From NCBI GenBank assembly GCA_016223085.1, contig JACRPS010000006.1:124001-188000 (forward strand): DNA of 64,000 nucleotides, in the 5' to 3' direction. Positions 50,090-59,644 of this stretch are shown in pieces; within the stretch, counting starts at the first letter, position 1, and each line of letters opens with the position of its first letter. The position numbers were made by a program, and so were the translations under genes. Origin of the DNA: Chloroflexota bacterium. GTDB lineage: Bacteria > Chloroflexota > Anaerolineae > Aggregatilineales > Phototrophicaceae. The notes beneath the pieces were generated by a model. That model made no database searches, had not been told where the DNA came from, and worked only from the letters and a program-made list of their open reading frames with translations.

Positions 50090-53029
50090 ATGGTCGATAC
50101 AAGTGAAAAGAACTTTGAAGCCACGATAGAAGCGCATCTGCTCAACGTCAATGGCTATGAGCGCCGCACCGCTGCCGATTACGACGCGGAGTTGTGCCTC
50201 ATCCCGGACGATGTAATCCGCTTTGTGCAATCCACCCAACCGACGGAGTGGGCAAAGCTCAGGCAGCAGTATGGCGAAGCCGCCCGCAGCAAGTTTTTGT
50301 ACCGCCTGTGCGAGCAGATCGAAAAGCGCAGCACGCTCGATGTGCTGCGGAAGGGCTTCAAGGATGTCGGCGCGCGCTTCCAACTGGTGTTCTTTCGCCC
50401 CGCCAGCGGCTTGAATGCCGAGACGCAGCGGCTCTACGCGGCGAACATCTTCAGCGTTGTGCGCCAGCTTTATTTCAGCCAGAAAGACCGCAAAAGCCTC
50501 GACCTGGCGATCTTCATCAATGGACTGCCCGTATTTACCGCCGAGTTGAAGAACCCCTTCACCGCGCAGACGGTGCAGAATGCCATGCGCCAGTATAGGC
50601 GAGACCGCGACCCCCGCGAGCCGCTGTTCGCGTTTGGGCGCTGCCTGATTCACTTCGCGGTTGACCCCGATCTGATCTACATGACCTCGCGTCTGGACGG
50701 CGAGAAGACCTTCTTCCTCCCGTTCAATCGCGGGCGCAGTAACGGCGCAGGCAACCCGCCGCGTCATGATACCTTCGCCACCGCTTATCTGTGGGAGGAC
50801 ATCTGGACGAAAGACAGCGTACTAAATCTGCTCGATCAGTTCGTACAGGTGGTCGAGGTCGAAGATGACAAAGGCAAGAAAACGGGCGAAAAGCGCCTTA
50901 TCATTCCGCGCTATCACCAGTTGGATGCGGTGCGGCGGTTGATTGTGGATGCGCGTGAACGCGGGCCGGGTCAGCGTTATCTGATCCAGCACAGCGCGGG
51001 CAGCGGCAAGAGCTTCTCCATCGCGTGGCTGGCGCACCAGCTTTCCACCCTGCACAATGACCACGACGAGCGAGTGTTTGATTCGGTCATCGTCATCACA
51101 GATCGGCGCATCCTTGACCGCCAGTTGCAGCACACCATGCGCCAGTTCGAGCAGGTGATGGGAACGGTCGAAAACATCGATGCGACCTCGCGCCAGCTTC
51201 GGCAGGCGCTGGAGGATGGCAAGCAGATCATCGTCACGACGCTGCAAAAGTTTCCGATGATCGTGGCGGAAGTCGGTCAGCTTCAGGGTAAACGCTTCGC
51301 CATTATTATCGACGAAGCGCACTCCTCGCAAAGCGGCGAGAGCGTCAAGAGCCTGAAAGCGGTGCTGCAAACGTCCGATCTGGACGAGGCAGAAGCCGAG
51401 GAAGGCGACGCTGACCCGCCAGACTATGAAGATGTAATTGTCGAGGAAATGCGGAAGCGCAAGCATCAGCCCAATACCAGCACGTTTGCCTTCACCGCGA
51501 CTCCGAAATCCAAGACGCTGGAACTGTTCGGGACGAAACGCCCTGACGGCAAGTACGAGGCGTTCAGTCTGTACAGTATGCGTCAGGCGATTGAAGAGGG
51601 TTTCATCCTCGATGTGCTGGAGAGCTATATCACCTATAAAGCCTACTGGCGTTTGCTCAAAACCATCGAAGATGATCCGCAGTACGAGAGTGGCAAAGCC
51701 AAATCGCTGCTGCGCCGCTTCGTCGATTTGCACCGCCATACGATTGACAAGAAGATCGAGATCATGGTGGAGCATTTCCATAACCACATCGCTCACCAGA
51801 TCGGTGGCAAAGCCAAAGCGATGATCGTCACGCGGTCGCGCCTGCACGCGGTGCGCTATTTTCTGGCGCTGCGGAGCTACCTGGCGAAAAGTGGGCATCC
51901 CTATCAGGCGATGGTCGCCTTTTCCGGTGCCGTCAAAGACGGCGCTGGCAGTTACACCGAGTCGGGACTGAACGGCTTTCCCGAAACGCAAACGGCGGAG
52001 ATGTTCAAGCGGGATGAGTATCGCTTCCTCGTCGTCGCCAACAAGTTTCAGACCGGCTTTGACCAACCGCTGCTGCACACGATGTATGTGGACAAGCTGT
52101 TGAGCAGCGTCCACGCCGTGCAAACGTTGTCCCGGCTCAACCGCACCCATCCGGGCAAGAGCAGCACCTGTGTGCTGGACTTCGCCAACGACGCCGATCA
52201 TATTCAGGCGGCTTTCGCGCCCTATTATGAACGCACGCTCTTAAGCGAAAGCACCGATCCCAATCTGCTTTATGATCGTGAGACCGAACTCAAGAGCTTT
52301 GAACTCTTCACGGATGCCGAAGTCGATCACTTTGCCCGGCTTTATTTCACGCCCGGCACGACACAAGACCGCCTGCACACACCGCTTGATCCGGTTGTAG
52401 AACGTTTCAATGACTTGAGCGAAGAGGCTCAGGGGGATTTTCGCAGCAAGCTAATGGACTATATCCGGCAGTATGCATTCCTGTCGCAAATCCTGCCGTT
52501 TGAAGACGCTGACCTCGAAAAGCTGTACGTATTCGCCAAATTCCTCCGCCGCAAGCTGCCTATTGAGCGCGATGAACTCCCGCTCGAAGTGCTGCAAAGC
52601 ATCGACATCGAGTCTTACCGCATCCGGCAAACTGGCAGCGGCAATTATACGCCCGATCATGGTGATCCCAACCTCGATCCGCTGTCGGGTGTAACGGGTC
52701 GATTCCGAAATGACGATCCGCGTGAGGCGTTGTCGCGCATTCTTCAGGAACTCAACGAACGTTTTGGCGTGGAACTCACCGAAGCAGACCGGGTGACGAT
52801 TGAATATGTGCAGGAGCAAATTGCCCAGAGTGGAGCTGTGAGTGACAGCCTCAGAGTCAACCCCATTGACAAAGTGCGGTTGACGTTTGAGCATGTCGCG
52901 GGCGATGTTATTCAGGATGTGTACAAATCGAACTTCAATTTCTATCGTCTCGTGAGCGACAACGAGTCGTTTCGTGATGCGCTGTTTACTTGGCTTTTCG
53001 AGCGATATTTAGAAAGCAAGGCATCCTGA
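50090..53029 (+). CDS. hsdR: Type I restriction-modification system, restriction/translocase subunit
   Basis: About 979 aa from the ATG at 50090 (a TTG at 50012 extends it). The N-terminal nuclease has LDLAIFINGLPVFTAELKNP, with the D...ExK pair. SF2 motor: HSAGSGKSFSIAWLA (Walker A), IIIDEAHSSQSG (DEAH box), TFAFTATPKSKTLELFG (motif III), VVANKFQTGFDQPLLH and TLSRLNRTHPGKSS (motifs V-VI). It cuts DNA far from the site after translocation. Separated from hsdS by the antisense cassette and with its own transcription. Confidence 0.95.
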   Translation: MVDTSEKNFEATIEAHLLNVNGYERRTAADYDAELCLIPDDVIRFVQSTQPTEWAKLRQQYGEAARSKFLYRLCEQIEKRSTLDVLRKGFKDVGARFQLVFFRPASGLNAETQRLYAANIFSVVRQLYFSQKDRKSLDLAIFINGLPVFTAELKNPFTAQTVQNAMRQYRRDRDPREPLFAFGRCLIHFAVDPDLIYMTSRLDGEKTFFLPFNRGRSNGAGNPPRHDTFATAYLWEDIWTKDSVLNLLDQFVQVVEVEDDKGKKTGEKRLIIPRYHQLDAVRRLIVDARERGPGQRYLIQHSAGSGKSFSIAWLAHQLSTLHNDHDERVFDSVIVITDRRILDRQLQHTMRQFEQVMGTVENIDATSRQLRQALEDGKQIIVTTLQKFPMIVAEVGQLQGKRFAIIIDEAHSSQSGESVKSLKAVLQTSDLDEAEAEEGDADPPDYEDVIVEEMRKRKHQPNTSTFAFTATPKSKTLELFGTKRPDGKYEAFSLYSMRQAIEEGFILDVLESYITYKAYWRLLKTIEDDPQYESGKAKSLLRRFVDLHRHTIDKKIEIMVEHFHNHIAHQIGGKAKAMIVTRSRLHAVRYFLALRSYLAKSGHPYQAMVAFSGAVKDGAGSYTESGLNGFPETQTAEMFKRDEYRFLVVANKFQTGFDQPLLHTMYVDKLLSSVHAVQTLSRLNRTHPGKSSTCVLDFANDADHIQAAFAPYYERTLLSESTDPNLLYDRETELKSFELFTDAEVDHFARLYFTPGTTQDRLHTPLDPVVERFNDLSEEAQGDFRSKLMDYIRQYAFLSQILPFEDADLEKLYVFAKFLRRKLPIERDELPLEVLQSIDIESYRIRQTGSGNYTPDHGDPNLDPLSGVTGRFRNDDPREALSRILQELNERFGVELTEADRVTIEYVQEQIAQSGAVSDSLRVNPIDKVRLTFEHVAGDVIQDVYKSNFNFYRLVSDNESFRDALFTWLFERYLESKAS

Positions 53030-53031
53030 TC

Positions 53032-53430
53032 TCACTCTATTTCATGATCATAGAACTTCGGCGGTTGAGCGCGCTCCGGCAACAGGTCATCTTCGCTGAT
53101 TTCCCGCCAATCCTGGATATGCGCGCCGTGTAATCGTCCCCAGGTTTTGGCTGCGCGTTCTGTTCGTTCGGGTCCTGCCTCTGCCAGCATCCGATTGAAT
53201 TTTTCGGTAGCATCCCCCATGTAGACGCGGCCATCTTCCCCCTGCATCCGCATCAGTTCGAGATGTTCAAATCGCAAGGAACCATCGGTATTTTCGTGAT
53301 AGCGCACCACATCCAGGCTGTAGGTATCGGGCGCAGTGTCAGTGATGTGGGGTGGATTCAAGACCGGGCCTGCGCGAAAGCAGTAGTTTTCACTGCGTCC
53401 GCCCAGATCAGGTAAAATCGTCGTCGTCAT
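53032..53430 (-). CDS. Repeat-module hypothetical protein, paralogous to part of 55578-56630
   Basis: 132 aa. YCFRAGPVLNPPHITDTAPD, then FNRMLAEAGPERTERAAKTW and GAHIQDWREISEDDL, aligns with YYFRAGPALDQG, FNRLMDDHGVGPAVSAANTW and GAQPALEWQEVDAAQL of the larger protein. Its start overlaps the stop of the topoisomerase gene by 4 bp, so it is co-translated with the transfer module. Function unknown. Confidence 0.65.
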   Translation of the reverse strand: MTTTILPDLGGRSENYCFRAGPVLNPPHITDTAPDTYSLDVVRYHENTDGSLRFEHLELMRMQGEDGRVYMGDATEKFNRMLAEAGPERTERAAKTWGRLHGAHIQDWREISEDDLLPERAQPPKFYDHEIE

Positions 53431-55319
53431 CGCGTTTTCCTCCGTTTAGAAGATGAACGGTGAATGGTGTTAGCAGTTTCCAGCGGACGGGTGTAGCGGC
53501 AGTCAGGATAGCCTGAGCAGCCGAGGAAGGTGCCGTTTTTGCCTGTGCGTCGCATCAACGATTGACCACATTCGGGACAGACTTCACCCGTCGCTGACGG
53601 CTGCTTTGGGGATGTTGTGGAGACTGCCTCAACCATCTGAAGCTGTGACTGAAGGGTCTGCCAGAAGCGGCGCAGCACTGCCACCCAATCGGCGCTGCCA
53701 GCGGCAATGGCATCCAAATCACTTTCGAGCCGCGCCGTAAAGTCATAGGCGAACAGGTCGGCGAATTGTTCGGTCAAATACTTGCAAATCGCCATCCCGC
53801 GCGCGGTGGGTATCAATTTGCGTTCTTTGCCAATCTCCACATAGCCGCGTACTTTGAGGGTAGCGAGGGTGCTGGCATAGGTCGAAGGTCGCCCGATGCC
53901 TTGCTTTTCCAATGCCTGAATCAACGCCGCTTCGGTGCAGCGTCCCGGCGGACGGGTAAAGCGCTCCACCGGACTCCAGCCCGTGAGCAGCAGCCCTTCA
54001 CCCTGTCGTATTTCGGGCAGCGGCTTGATGTCAGGGTTGTCATCCGAGTCAGCCTTTTCCTCCTCATGGGCGTAGACGCGCAAAAACCCATCGAACAACG
54101 GTGTTCGCCCTCTGGCACGAAACACGGCATCATCGGCACCGACCATAACCGTCGTTTCGGCAAACTGCGTTGCTGCCATCTGACTGGCGACGAAGCGGCT
54201 CCAGATCAGGGCGTACAGCGCGTAGAGGTCATCGGACAATACCCCTTTCAACTTATCTGGCACGTGCGTGACCGCGGTCGGGCGAATGGCTTCATGCGCC
54301 TCCTGCGCGGACTCCTTCGCCTGGTAGCTGGGTGGCTTGGCGGGCAAATAAGCATCGCCATAGGCAGCGCGGATGAAGTCGGCGGCGGCGCGCTGCGCCT
54401 CTGGCGCGACCTGAACCGCATCGGTTCGCATATAGGTGATGAGACCGAGATGCCTGCCATCCAGGTCAACCCCCTCGTAAAGTTCCTGTGCCAGCCGCAT
54501 GGTTTTTTCAGGGGAGAAGTCCAACAGGCTCGAGGCGGCCTGCTGCAAGGTGCTGGTGGTAAAGGGCGGCTGTGGGCGACGTTCTTTCTCCTGATGCATG
54601 ATGGATTGCACCGACCAATGGGCAGCGCCCAGCGCCGTCATGATCGCGCGGGTCATCCCCTCGTCCTTGAGCGCGATGTCCGTTCCGTGCCAGCGCACCA
54701 ATCGGGCAGTGAACGTCCCATCGCGCGCTTCAAAATCCGCATCCAGCGTCCAGTAGGCTTCTGATGTAAACGCCTGAATCTCCTGTTCGCGTTCGACCAC
54801 CAGCCGCAGCCCAACCGTCTGCACCCGCCCGGCAGACAACCTCTCGCCCTCAAAGCGTCCCCACAGCAGCGGCGAAAGCTCATACCCGACCAGCCGATCC
54901 ACGATGCGGCGTGCCTGCTGTGCATTGACCAACGCGCTGTCAATACGTCGTGGCGACAGGATCGCCGCTTTGACCGCCGCTTCGGTGATGGTGTTGAAGG
55001 CGACGCGGTAGACCGGACAACGGGGCTTGAGGACTTCGACCAGATGCCAGGCAATCGCCTCGCCCTCCCGATCCGGGTCGGTGGCGAGGTACAGCACAGC
55101 CGCCCCCTTCACCAGTCCCTTGAGCCGCCTGACGATCTCGCTTTTGCCCGGCAGCACTTCATAGTGCGGGCGAAAGCTGTCCGGCTCAACCCCCAGTTCA
55201 CGGTCAGGCAAATCACGGATATGTCCCAGCGAAGCGGCAACGATAAAGTCGTCGCCCAGGAAGCCGCGAATCGTTTTGACCTTCGCCGGGCTTTCGACGA
55301 TCAGCAGTTTCTTAGCCAT
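53427..55319 (-). CDS. DNA topoisomerase I (type IA), element-borne
   Basis: About 630 aa from the ATG at 55319; the longer frame up to 55439 is in a neighbour. Toprim domain LLIVESPAKVKTIRGFLG and YLATDPDREGEAIAWH; the catalytic Tyr is in LGLITYMRTDAVQ near residue 295; a zinc finger CPECGQSL...FLGCSGYPDC closes it. Type IA enzymes of conjugative elements relax or decatenate DNA during transfer and replication. It overlaps the previous small gene by 8 bp. Confidence 0.94.
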   Translation of the reverse strand: MAKKLLIVESPAKVKTIRGFLGDDFIVAASLGHIRDLPDRELGVEPDSFRPHYEVLPGKSEIVRRLKGLVKGAAVLYLATDPDREGEAIAWHLVEVLKPRCPVYRVAFNTITEAAVKAAILSPRRIDSALVNAQQARRIVDRLVGYELSPLLWGRFEGERLSAGRVQTVGLRLVVEREQEIQAFTSEAYWTLDADFEARDGTFTARLVRWHGTDIALKDEGMTRAIMTALGAAHWSVQSIMHQEKERRPQPPFTTSTLQQAASSLLDFSPEKTMRLAQELYEGVDLDGRHLGLITYMRTDAVQVAPEAQRAAADFIRAAYGDAYLPAKPPSYQAKESAQEAHEAIRPTAVTHVPDKLKGVLSDDLYALYALIWSRFVASQMAATQFAETTVMVGADDAVFRARGRTPLFDGFLRVYAHEEEKADSDDNPDIKPLPEIRQGEGLLLTGWSPVERFTRPPGRCTEAALIQALEKQGIGRPSTYASTLATLKVRGYVEIGKERKLIPTARGMAICKYLTEQFADLFAYDFTARLESDLDAIAAGSADWVAVLRRFWQTLQSQLQMVEAVSTTSPKQPSATGEVCPECGQSLMRRTGKNGTFLGCSGYPDCRYTRPLETANTIHRSSSKRRKTR

Positions 55320-55575
55320 CGGGGATGCGCTCCGGCACGAACAGCCCATATGCTTTAAGCAGGGCGATGTCTTCCGCCACCGAATCAGGCACGGATTCCG
55401 GCGGCGCTGCGTCTTCACGGCGTGATGACAGGCTGGCAAAGGCCGCTGCGGGAAGATGCTGGCGCAGCTGCCGCAGCCGCAGTTTGAGGAACAGCGGCCA
55501 CTCGCGGTAAGCGTGATAGGCCTGCTCTTCCAGTTCCTGCCAGGGACTGAGGGGAGATGAATTGCGGCGTGCCAT
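55312..55575 (-). CDS. Small hypothetical protein of the transfer operon
   Basis: 87 aa from the ATG at 55575, two bases after the preceding gene's stop. LEEQAYHAYREWPLFLKLRL, then RQLRQHLPAAAF, is amphipathic and basic; the C-terminus is acidic (SVAEDIALLKAYGLFVPERI). No family recognised. It is tightly packed between the repeat protein and topoisomerase genes. Confidence 0.6.
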   Translation of the reverse strand: MARRNSSPLSPWQELEEQAYHAYREWPLFLKLRLRQLRQHLPAAAFASLSSRREDAAPPESVPDSVAEDIALLKAYGLFVPERIPDG

Positions 55576-55577
55576 CC

Positions 55578-56630
55578 TCACAACTCCAGCTCATCGCGGG
55601 TGACAGCCGGGAGCGGCTGCGTATCCATCTCCATCGTCGGCGTGGTCGGCTGATGCTGACGGTCCAGCTGTGCCGCGTCCACCTCCTGCCATTCCAGCGC
55701 CGGTTGTGCGCCGTGTTCGCGTGTCCAGGTGTTAGCGGCGGACACTGCCGGTCCGACCCCGTGATCGTCCATTAGACGGTTGAATTTGCCCGCCGCGTCG
55801 TCGATATACCCGGCATCTTGCACGTCCACCCGCAGGTATTCGACCTGAGAGAAGCGATAGTCTAGACCCTCACGCTCAATATTGACCAAATTGAGGCTAT
55901 ACGCCTTAACCGTCTCGCCCTGATCGAGCGCCGGACCCGCGCGGAAGTAGTAGCCCATGTTGGCTTCCAGTGCCTCTTGCCGTTCGGTCTTGAATGGATC
56001 GGGCGGCCCTTCGGTAAACAGACGCGGATCGGCGCGCCGGTCGTCGAGGACACCGTTTTCAACGGCGAGACGCTCCACCTCGCGCATCTCAGCCACCAAT
56101 CCCTGTTCTTTGCCCAGCGTCTGCAGCATTTCCTGTTCGGCACGGGCATCGCTGGAACGGTCGTACTCGCCCAAGGCGATGGCTTGCAGTCCGCGTTCGC
56201 CATCGACTTCCCAGGTCTTGATGCTTTGCAGTTCCACCGTCCCCTGCGGCTGGGCGACGATGTCGTAGGTATAGGTCAAGCCCTGAAGTTCCTGCTCACG
56301 CAGGGTGGTGAAGGGGTCGGGCGGCCCTTCGGTGAACAGCCGCCCATCGGCGCGCGTTGGGTCGAGTTCGCCCGCCTCCACCGCGCGTCGTTCTGCCTCG
56401 CGCATCGCCGGTTCCAGCCCCTGATCGGCTTTCAGCTCAACCAGTTCCATCTCAGCATCCAGCGCCTCCTGGAACTGGTCATAATGCCCGACGATCAGCG
56501 TCTGCTGTCCTTGCGGCCACGACTTGGTGAGTTCGACCAGCGGTCCCTCGCCGGGGTTGATGCCGCTGGCAAAGTAGTAAATGGTACTCTGGTCGTCCAG
56601 TTCAGGATGAACTGGGGAAATCTCGCTCAT
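55578..56630 (-). CDS. Repeat-module protein of the transfer operon
   Basis: About 350 aa from the ATG at 56630 (AAAGGAG six bases upstream). Three related modules: IYYFASGINPGEG, LTYTYDIVAQPQGT and MGYYFRAGPALDQG each open a beta/alpha unit of about 100 residues. Two are joined by the near-identical RLFTEGPPDPF (separated by about 115 residues). No enzyme motif. It could be a scaffold or DNA-binding protein. Its third module is duplicated as the separate gene at 53032. Confidence 0.65.
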   Translation of the reverse strand: MSEISPVHPELDDQSTIYYFASGINPGEGPLVELTKSWPQGQQTLIVGHYDQFQEALDAEMELVELKADQGLEPAMREAERRAVEAGELDPTRADGRLFTEGPPDPFTTLREQELQGLTYTYDIVAQPQGTVELQSIKTWEVDGERGLQAIALGEYDRSSDARAEQEMLQTLGKEQGLVAEMREVERLAVENGVLDDRRADPRLFTEGPPDPFKTERQEALEANMGYYFRAGPALDQGETVKAYSLNLVNIEREGLDYRFSQVEYLRVDVQDAGYIDDAAGKFNRLMDDHGVGPAVSAANTWTREHGAQPALEWQEVDAAQLDRQHQPTTPTMEMDTQPLPAVTRDELEL

Positions 56631-56650
56631 GGGAATACTCCTTTCATGGG

Positions 56651-58804
56651 TCACGTCATGCGAAAACGGTGAAACTCGCCTTCTGAAGGTCGGTTGTAGA
56701 GATACCAGATGCCCTCTTCCTGCACGTCAAGCAGGAAGTGAAAACGGGGCAGATTGGCGATGATCTCACGGTGCTGAGCGTTGAAGTGTTGAAACGCGGC
56801 ATCCTCGTGGAAAACGTTCAAGCCCTGCCGCTGGTTGAAAATCACACGGATCGGACAGTTCTCGAACACCAGCCGCGCTTTCTGTTCGAGGAACACACTC
56901 ATCTGCTGATCGATCACCACCAATTTTTTTCTGCGGGTGCGGAACGTTTTGGCTGCTTCAATCAGAAAGTCGAGCAGCGAAGGATGGCGCATCAGGCGGT
57001 AGACCTCATCGACAGCGATGATGCGCGGCTGTTCATCGGACAGGCTGTCGCGGCGAATCGCGCTCAGGACCTGGGTGTAGGCAATCGCCAGCATGATCGG
57101 ATCCTGTTCCATCTCGTGGAAGGAAAAGACCTGCGGCTGTGCCTTGAAGCGCGACGAGAGGTCGAGATTGGTCGTCCCGTTGACAAAGCCCGCCCACGGA
57201 CCCTTGCCCGTACACAAGCCCGCGATTTCGTCAGACAGGTCGCGGGCGATCTGCTGGATGTGCGGCTTGTCGCCCAGCCCGCTCAGGACATCACAGACCG
57301 TCTCGGTTAAGGGAGCGATGTCGGGCGTGACCGCCATCAGATCGGCGAAGCCGCTGTAGAGCGTTTCCAGCGCCTCGCCGAGCAGCGCGCGTTCCTGGTT
57401 CGCCTTCTGAGTGCCCGAAAGCTGCCGCCCCAACAGGGTTTCGTAGAGCCGGATGGTGTGCGCCTTCTGCTCGACCAGCGTCGGGAACATCACATCCTGC
57501 GGATTGAGGCAGGTGTGCTGGGCACTCATCACGTACCAGGGCAGTCCGAAGGCTTCGGCGACGTGCCGCCCGTGTCCCATCGGTTCGAGCAGGGTAAAGG
57601 GCACCCCTTCCTCGGCGTATTGGCGGGTCAGCAGGCAGTTGAGGGCAAACGTCTTCCCGTACCCGCTCACGCCGACCCAAACCTCATGGGTTGCCCGTCG
57701 ATCGCGCCACGAGTTATGGAAAACCGGGTAGCGCCCGCCTGCCGCCTCCCCGCGCAGCGTCCCTTCCAGGCTTGCCAGTTTGCGATAGCCCAGCGGCGCA
57801 AACAGCAGCGCCAGTTCGCGCGAAACCAGCGGCCACGTCGTGTGGGGAATCAGGATGTCCTTTGATGGGGTTGTGGTGAAGCACTTCGCCGCTTCCGACT
57901 GCGCCTCGCCAATCTCCGCCCGCAGCAGAAACCAGGGCTTGACGAGATGAACCACCTCATCCACGCGCTTCCTGAGCGTCCTGCGATCCGGGGCGGCCAC
58001 CGCGATCACGATCTGCGCGTCGTGCAGGGCATCGCCCAGGTTGAGTTCTTCCAGCGCCTGACGGCAGTCGATCACCTTCTTGACCGAGCGGCTGTCCTCG
58101 CCGCGCGTCGTCGCCAGATGCACCGAATAGGCCTGCACAACGCTTTCGATCTCGTTGATGGCATCGTTGCGATCCCAGGTTTTGGGGATGTCCACGCACA
58201 GCGCGAGCGGAAAATCCGTTCGTAAAAGCTGCGCCAGTGGACGACCAAAATCCCAGATCGTCGGCTGGAACTGGTAGCTGGAAAGGAAGGCAAAGTAGAA
58301 CCGTCCACCCGGACGACCGGTCGGCGCAAGATGCCAACCGCGATAGCCGCCCCCCGGTTCGCACAGTTCATAGTCGCCTTGAAACAACGCCGGCCAAGGC
58401 GACTCCACCGCCGTCGTATCAAATGACCCGGACACCGAGCGGGCGAGTGTCCGACCACTTTCGTTGACATCCAGCCACACCGCCAGTCCGCAAATGGCGC
58501 GCTGATAATCGGCCTCCTGCTGGAGCAGTTCGTAGTGGCGGCGGTATTCCATCAGCAGGGCTGCCCGCTGCGGTTCAAGTGCCGTCTGCGCCATCGTCTT
58601 CACCGACTCGATGCGCGGCGAGAGATCGGCGGGCAGCTGCCAGGTGACGAAACGGGCAGGTCCCTGTAACCCGCGCAGCCACAGGCTGAAGCGATTTTGC
58701 AGCGCCTGTAACCCTTCCGGTGTGCCATGCAGCACGATGTCGAAGGGTTCGATCAGGACGGTGCGCGGGACGCGCTGTTCACCGCGCCGCAGCCGTGCCA
58801 CCAT
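56651..58804 (-). CDS. VirB4/TraC-family conjugation ATPase
   Basis: About 717 aa from the ATG at 58804 (GGGAAGGGGGG upstream); the frame above it up to 58921 is not preferred. Walker A VWVGVSGYGKTFALN near residue 377, Walker B RIIAVDEVYRLMRHP near 595, then KKLVVIDQQMSVFLE and a final FLLDVQEEGIWYLYN. VirB4 powers pilus assembly and substrate transfer. It overlaps the end of the VirB3/PrgI-like gene by 26 bp. Confidence 0.92.
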   Translation of the reverse strand: MVARLRRGEQRVPRTVLIEPFDIVLHGTPEGLQALQNRFSLWLRGLQGPARFVTWQLPADLSPRIESVKTMAQTALEPQRAALLMEYRRHYELLQQEADYQRAICGLAVWLDVNESGRTLARSVSGSFDTTAVESPWPALFQGDYELCEPGGGYRGWHLAPTGRPGGRFYFAFLSSYQFQPTIWDFGRPLAQLLRTDFPLALCVDIPKTWDRNDAINEIESVVQAYSVHLATTRGEDSRSVKKVIDCRQALEELNLGDALHDAQIVIAVAAPDRRTLRKRVDEVVHLVKPWFLLRAEIGEAQSEAAKCFTTTPSKDILIPHTTWPLVSRELALLFAPLGYRKLASLEGTLRGEAAGGRYPVFHNSWRDRRATHEVWVGVSGYGKTFALNCLLTRQYAEEGVPFTLLEPMGHGRHVAEAFGLPWYVMSAQHTCLNPQDVMFPTLVEQKAHTIRLYETLLGRQLSGTQKANQERALLGEALETLYSGFADLMAVTPDIAPLTETVCDVLSGLGDKPHIQQIARDLSDEIAGLCTGKGPWAGFVNGTTNLDLSSRFKAQPQVFSFHEMEQDPIMLAIAYTQVLSAIRRDSLSDEQPRIIAVDEVYRLMRHPSLLDFLIEAAKTFRTRRKKLVVIDQQMSVFLEQKARLVFENCPIRVIFNQRQGLNVFHEDAAFQHFNAQHREIIANLPRFHFLLDVQEEGIWYLYNRPSEGEFHRFRMT

Positions 58805-59270
58805 CGTGCCCCCCTTCCCATTCCACCAGCCGCAGCCCGCCCGCGCCTTCCAACTCGTCGAGGCTGGCAAACAAGGTCCATTCACCCGGATCGCCATCGA
58901 CGGACTGCATCGAAGCGGCAAACAGGCGTTCGCCGCGCAGGTAGGCAGCTGCCGGGTTCAGGCTCAACACCTGCGCCAGCTGCACGGCGAACCCGTCACG
59001 CCGTTTGGCAGCGCTCAGGACAATCCCGCCGCGCCAGCCCAGCAGCACCCGCTGCCACAGTGGCAGACCTCCACGCGCCCCTGACAGGATCAGCAGCCCG
59101 GCAAAAACCGCGATCAACGCCGGCAGCGACAGTCCAGCCAGCGGGGTCAGGCGCAGCAGCATGAACATCAGCACCGCGCCCACGCCGCAGAAGATCAGGC
59201 GTTTCATCGAGATGCTGCCGAAGCCTTTTTCCTCGCGCAGGCGGACATTGGACTTAAAGTGCGCTGCCAT
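58779..59270 (-). CDS. VirB3/PrgI-like membrane protein
   Basis: 163 aa. Short basic N-terminus, two membrane segments (KRLIFCGVGAVLMFMLLRLT; SLPALIAVFAGLLILSG), then a soluble C-domain. Size, topology and the position directly before VirB4 match PrgI or VirB3 inner-membrane partners of VirB4. The assignment is by topology and context. Confidence 0.65.
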   Translation of the reverse strand: MAAHFKSNVRLREEKGFGSISMKRLIFCGVGAVLMFMLLRLTPLAGLSLPALIAVFAGLLILSGARGGLPLWQRVLLGWRGGIVLSAAKRRDGFAVQLAQVLSLNPAAAYLRGERLFAASMQSVDGDPGEWTLFASLDELEGAGGLRLVEWEGGHDGGTAAAR

Positions 59271-59335
59271 CGGTATGGATAACCTCCTTTCTGGGAGGAC
59301 ACTGGTAATTGCAATGCCCTCTCACCGGCAGACCT

Positions 59336-59584
59336 TCATCCGCCAATCCCCAGCGTCGCCAGCCCGCCGCCGCCGACGAAGATCAGCAGCAGCAGGCCAA
59401 TTGTCACCTGACTGGCGGCTTTGGGATTGTCGCGCTTCCAGTCAGAGATCAGGGGCCATGACGAGCCGAGATACAGAATCGCCAACCCGATCACGCCGAT
59501 GACCGCCAGACTGCCGCTGACCAGCAGCAGCAGCGCCTCGAATTCGGTGAAAAAACCTTCAATCGTTGTCCCTAAGTCACCCAT
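59336..59584 (-). CDS. Small two-helix membrane protein, VirB2/TrbC-like pilin candidate
   Basis: 82 aa. Two hydrophobic stretches (ALLLLVSGSLAVIGVIGLAI and SQVTIGLLLLIFVGGGGLAT) separated by a short charged loop (DWKRDNPKAA), the layout of processed VirB2-type pilins or of a small channel subunit. No signal peptide is obvious. It is located right before the VirB3-like gene. Confidence 0.6.
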   Translation of the reverse strand: MGDLGTTIEGFFTEFEALLLLVSGSLAVIGVIGLAILYLGSSWPLISDWKRDNPKAASQVTIGLLLLIFVGGGGLATLGIGG

Positions 59585-59644
59585 CTGTCGTCTCCTTCAT
59601 GTGTCTGATTCATCGGTGCCCCAGAAAAAAAGTGGAAGTAGACA

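Noticed and set aside
50822-52201. 459-aa minus-strand open frame over hsdR
   Set aside because: Antisense shadow; hsdR carries all SF2 motifs on the plus strand.
53766-54764. 332-aa plus-strand open frame over the topoisomerase gene
   Set aside because: Antisense to conserved topoisomerase motifs; composition is that of a mirror frame.
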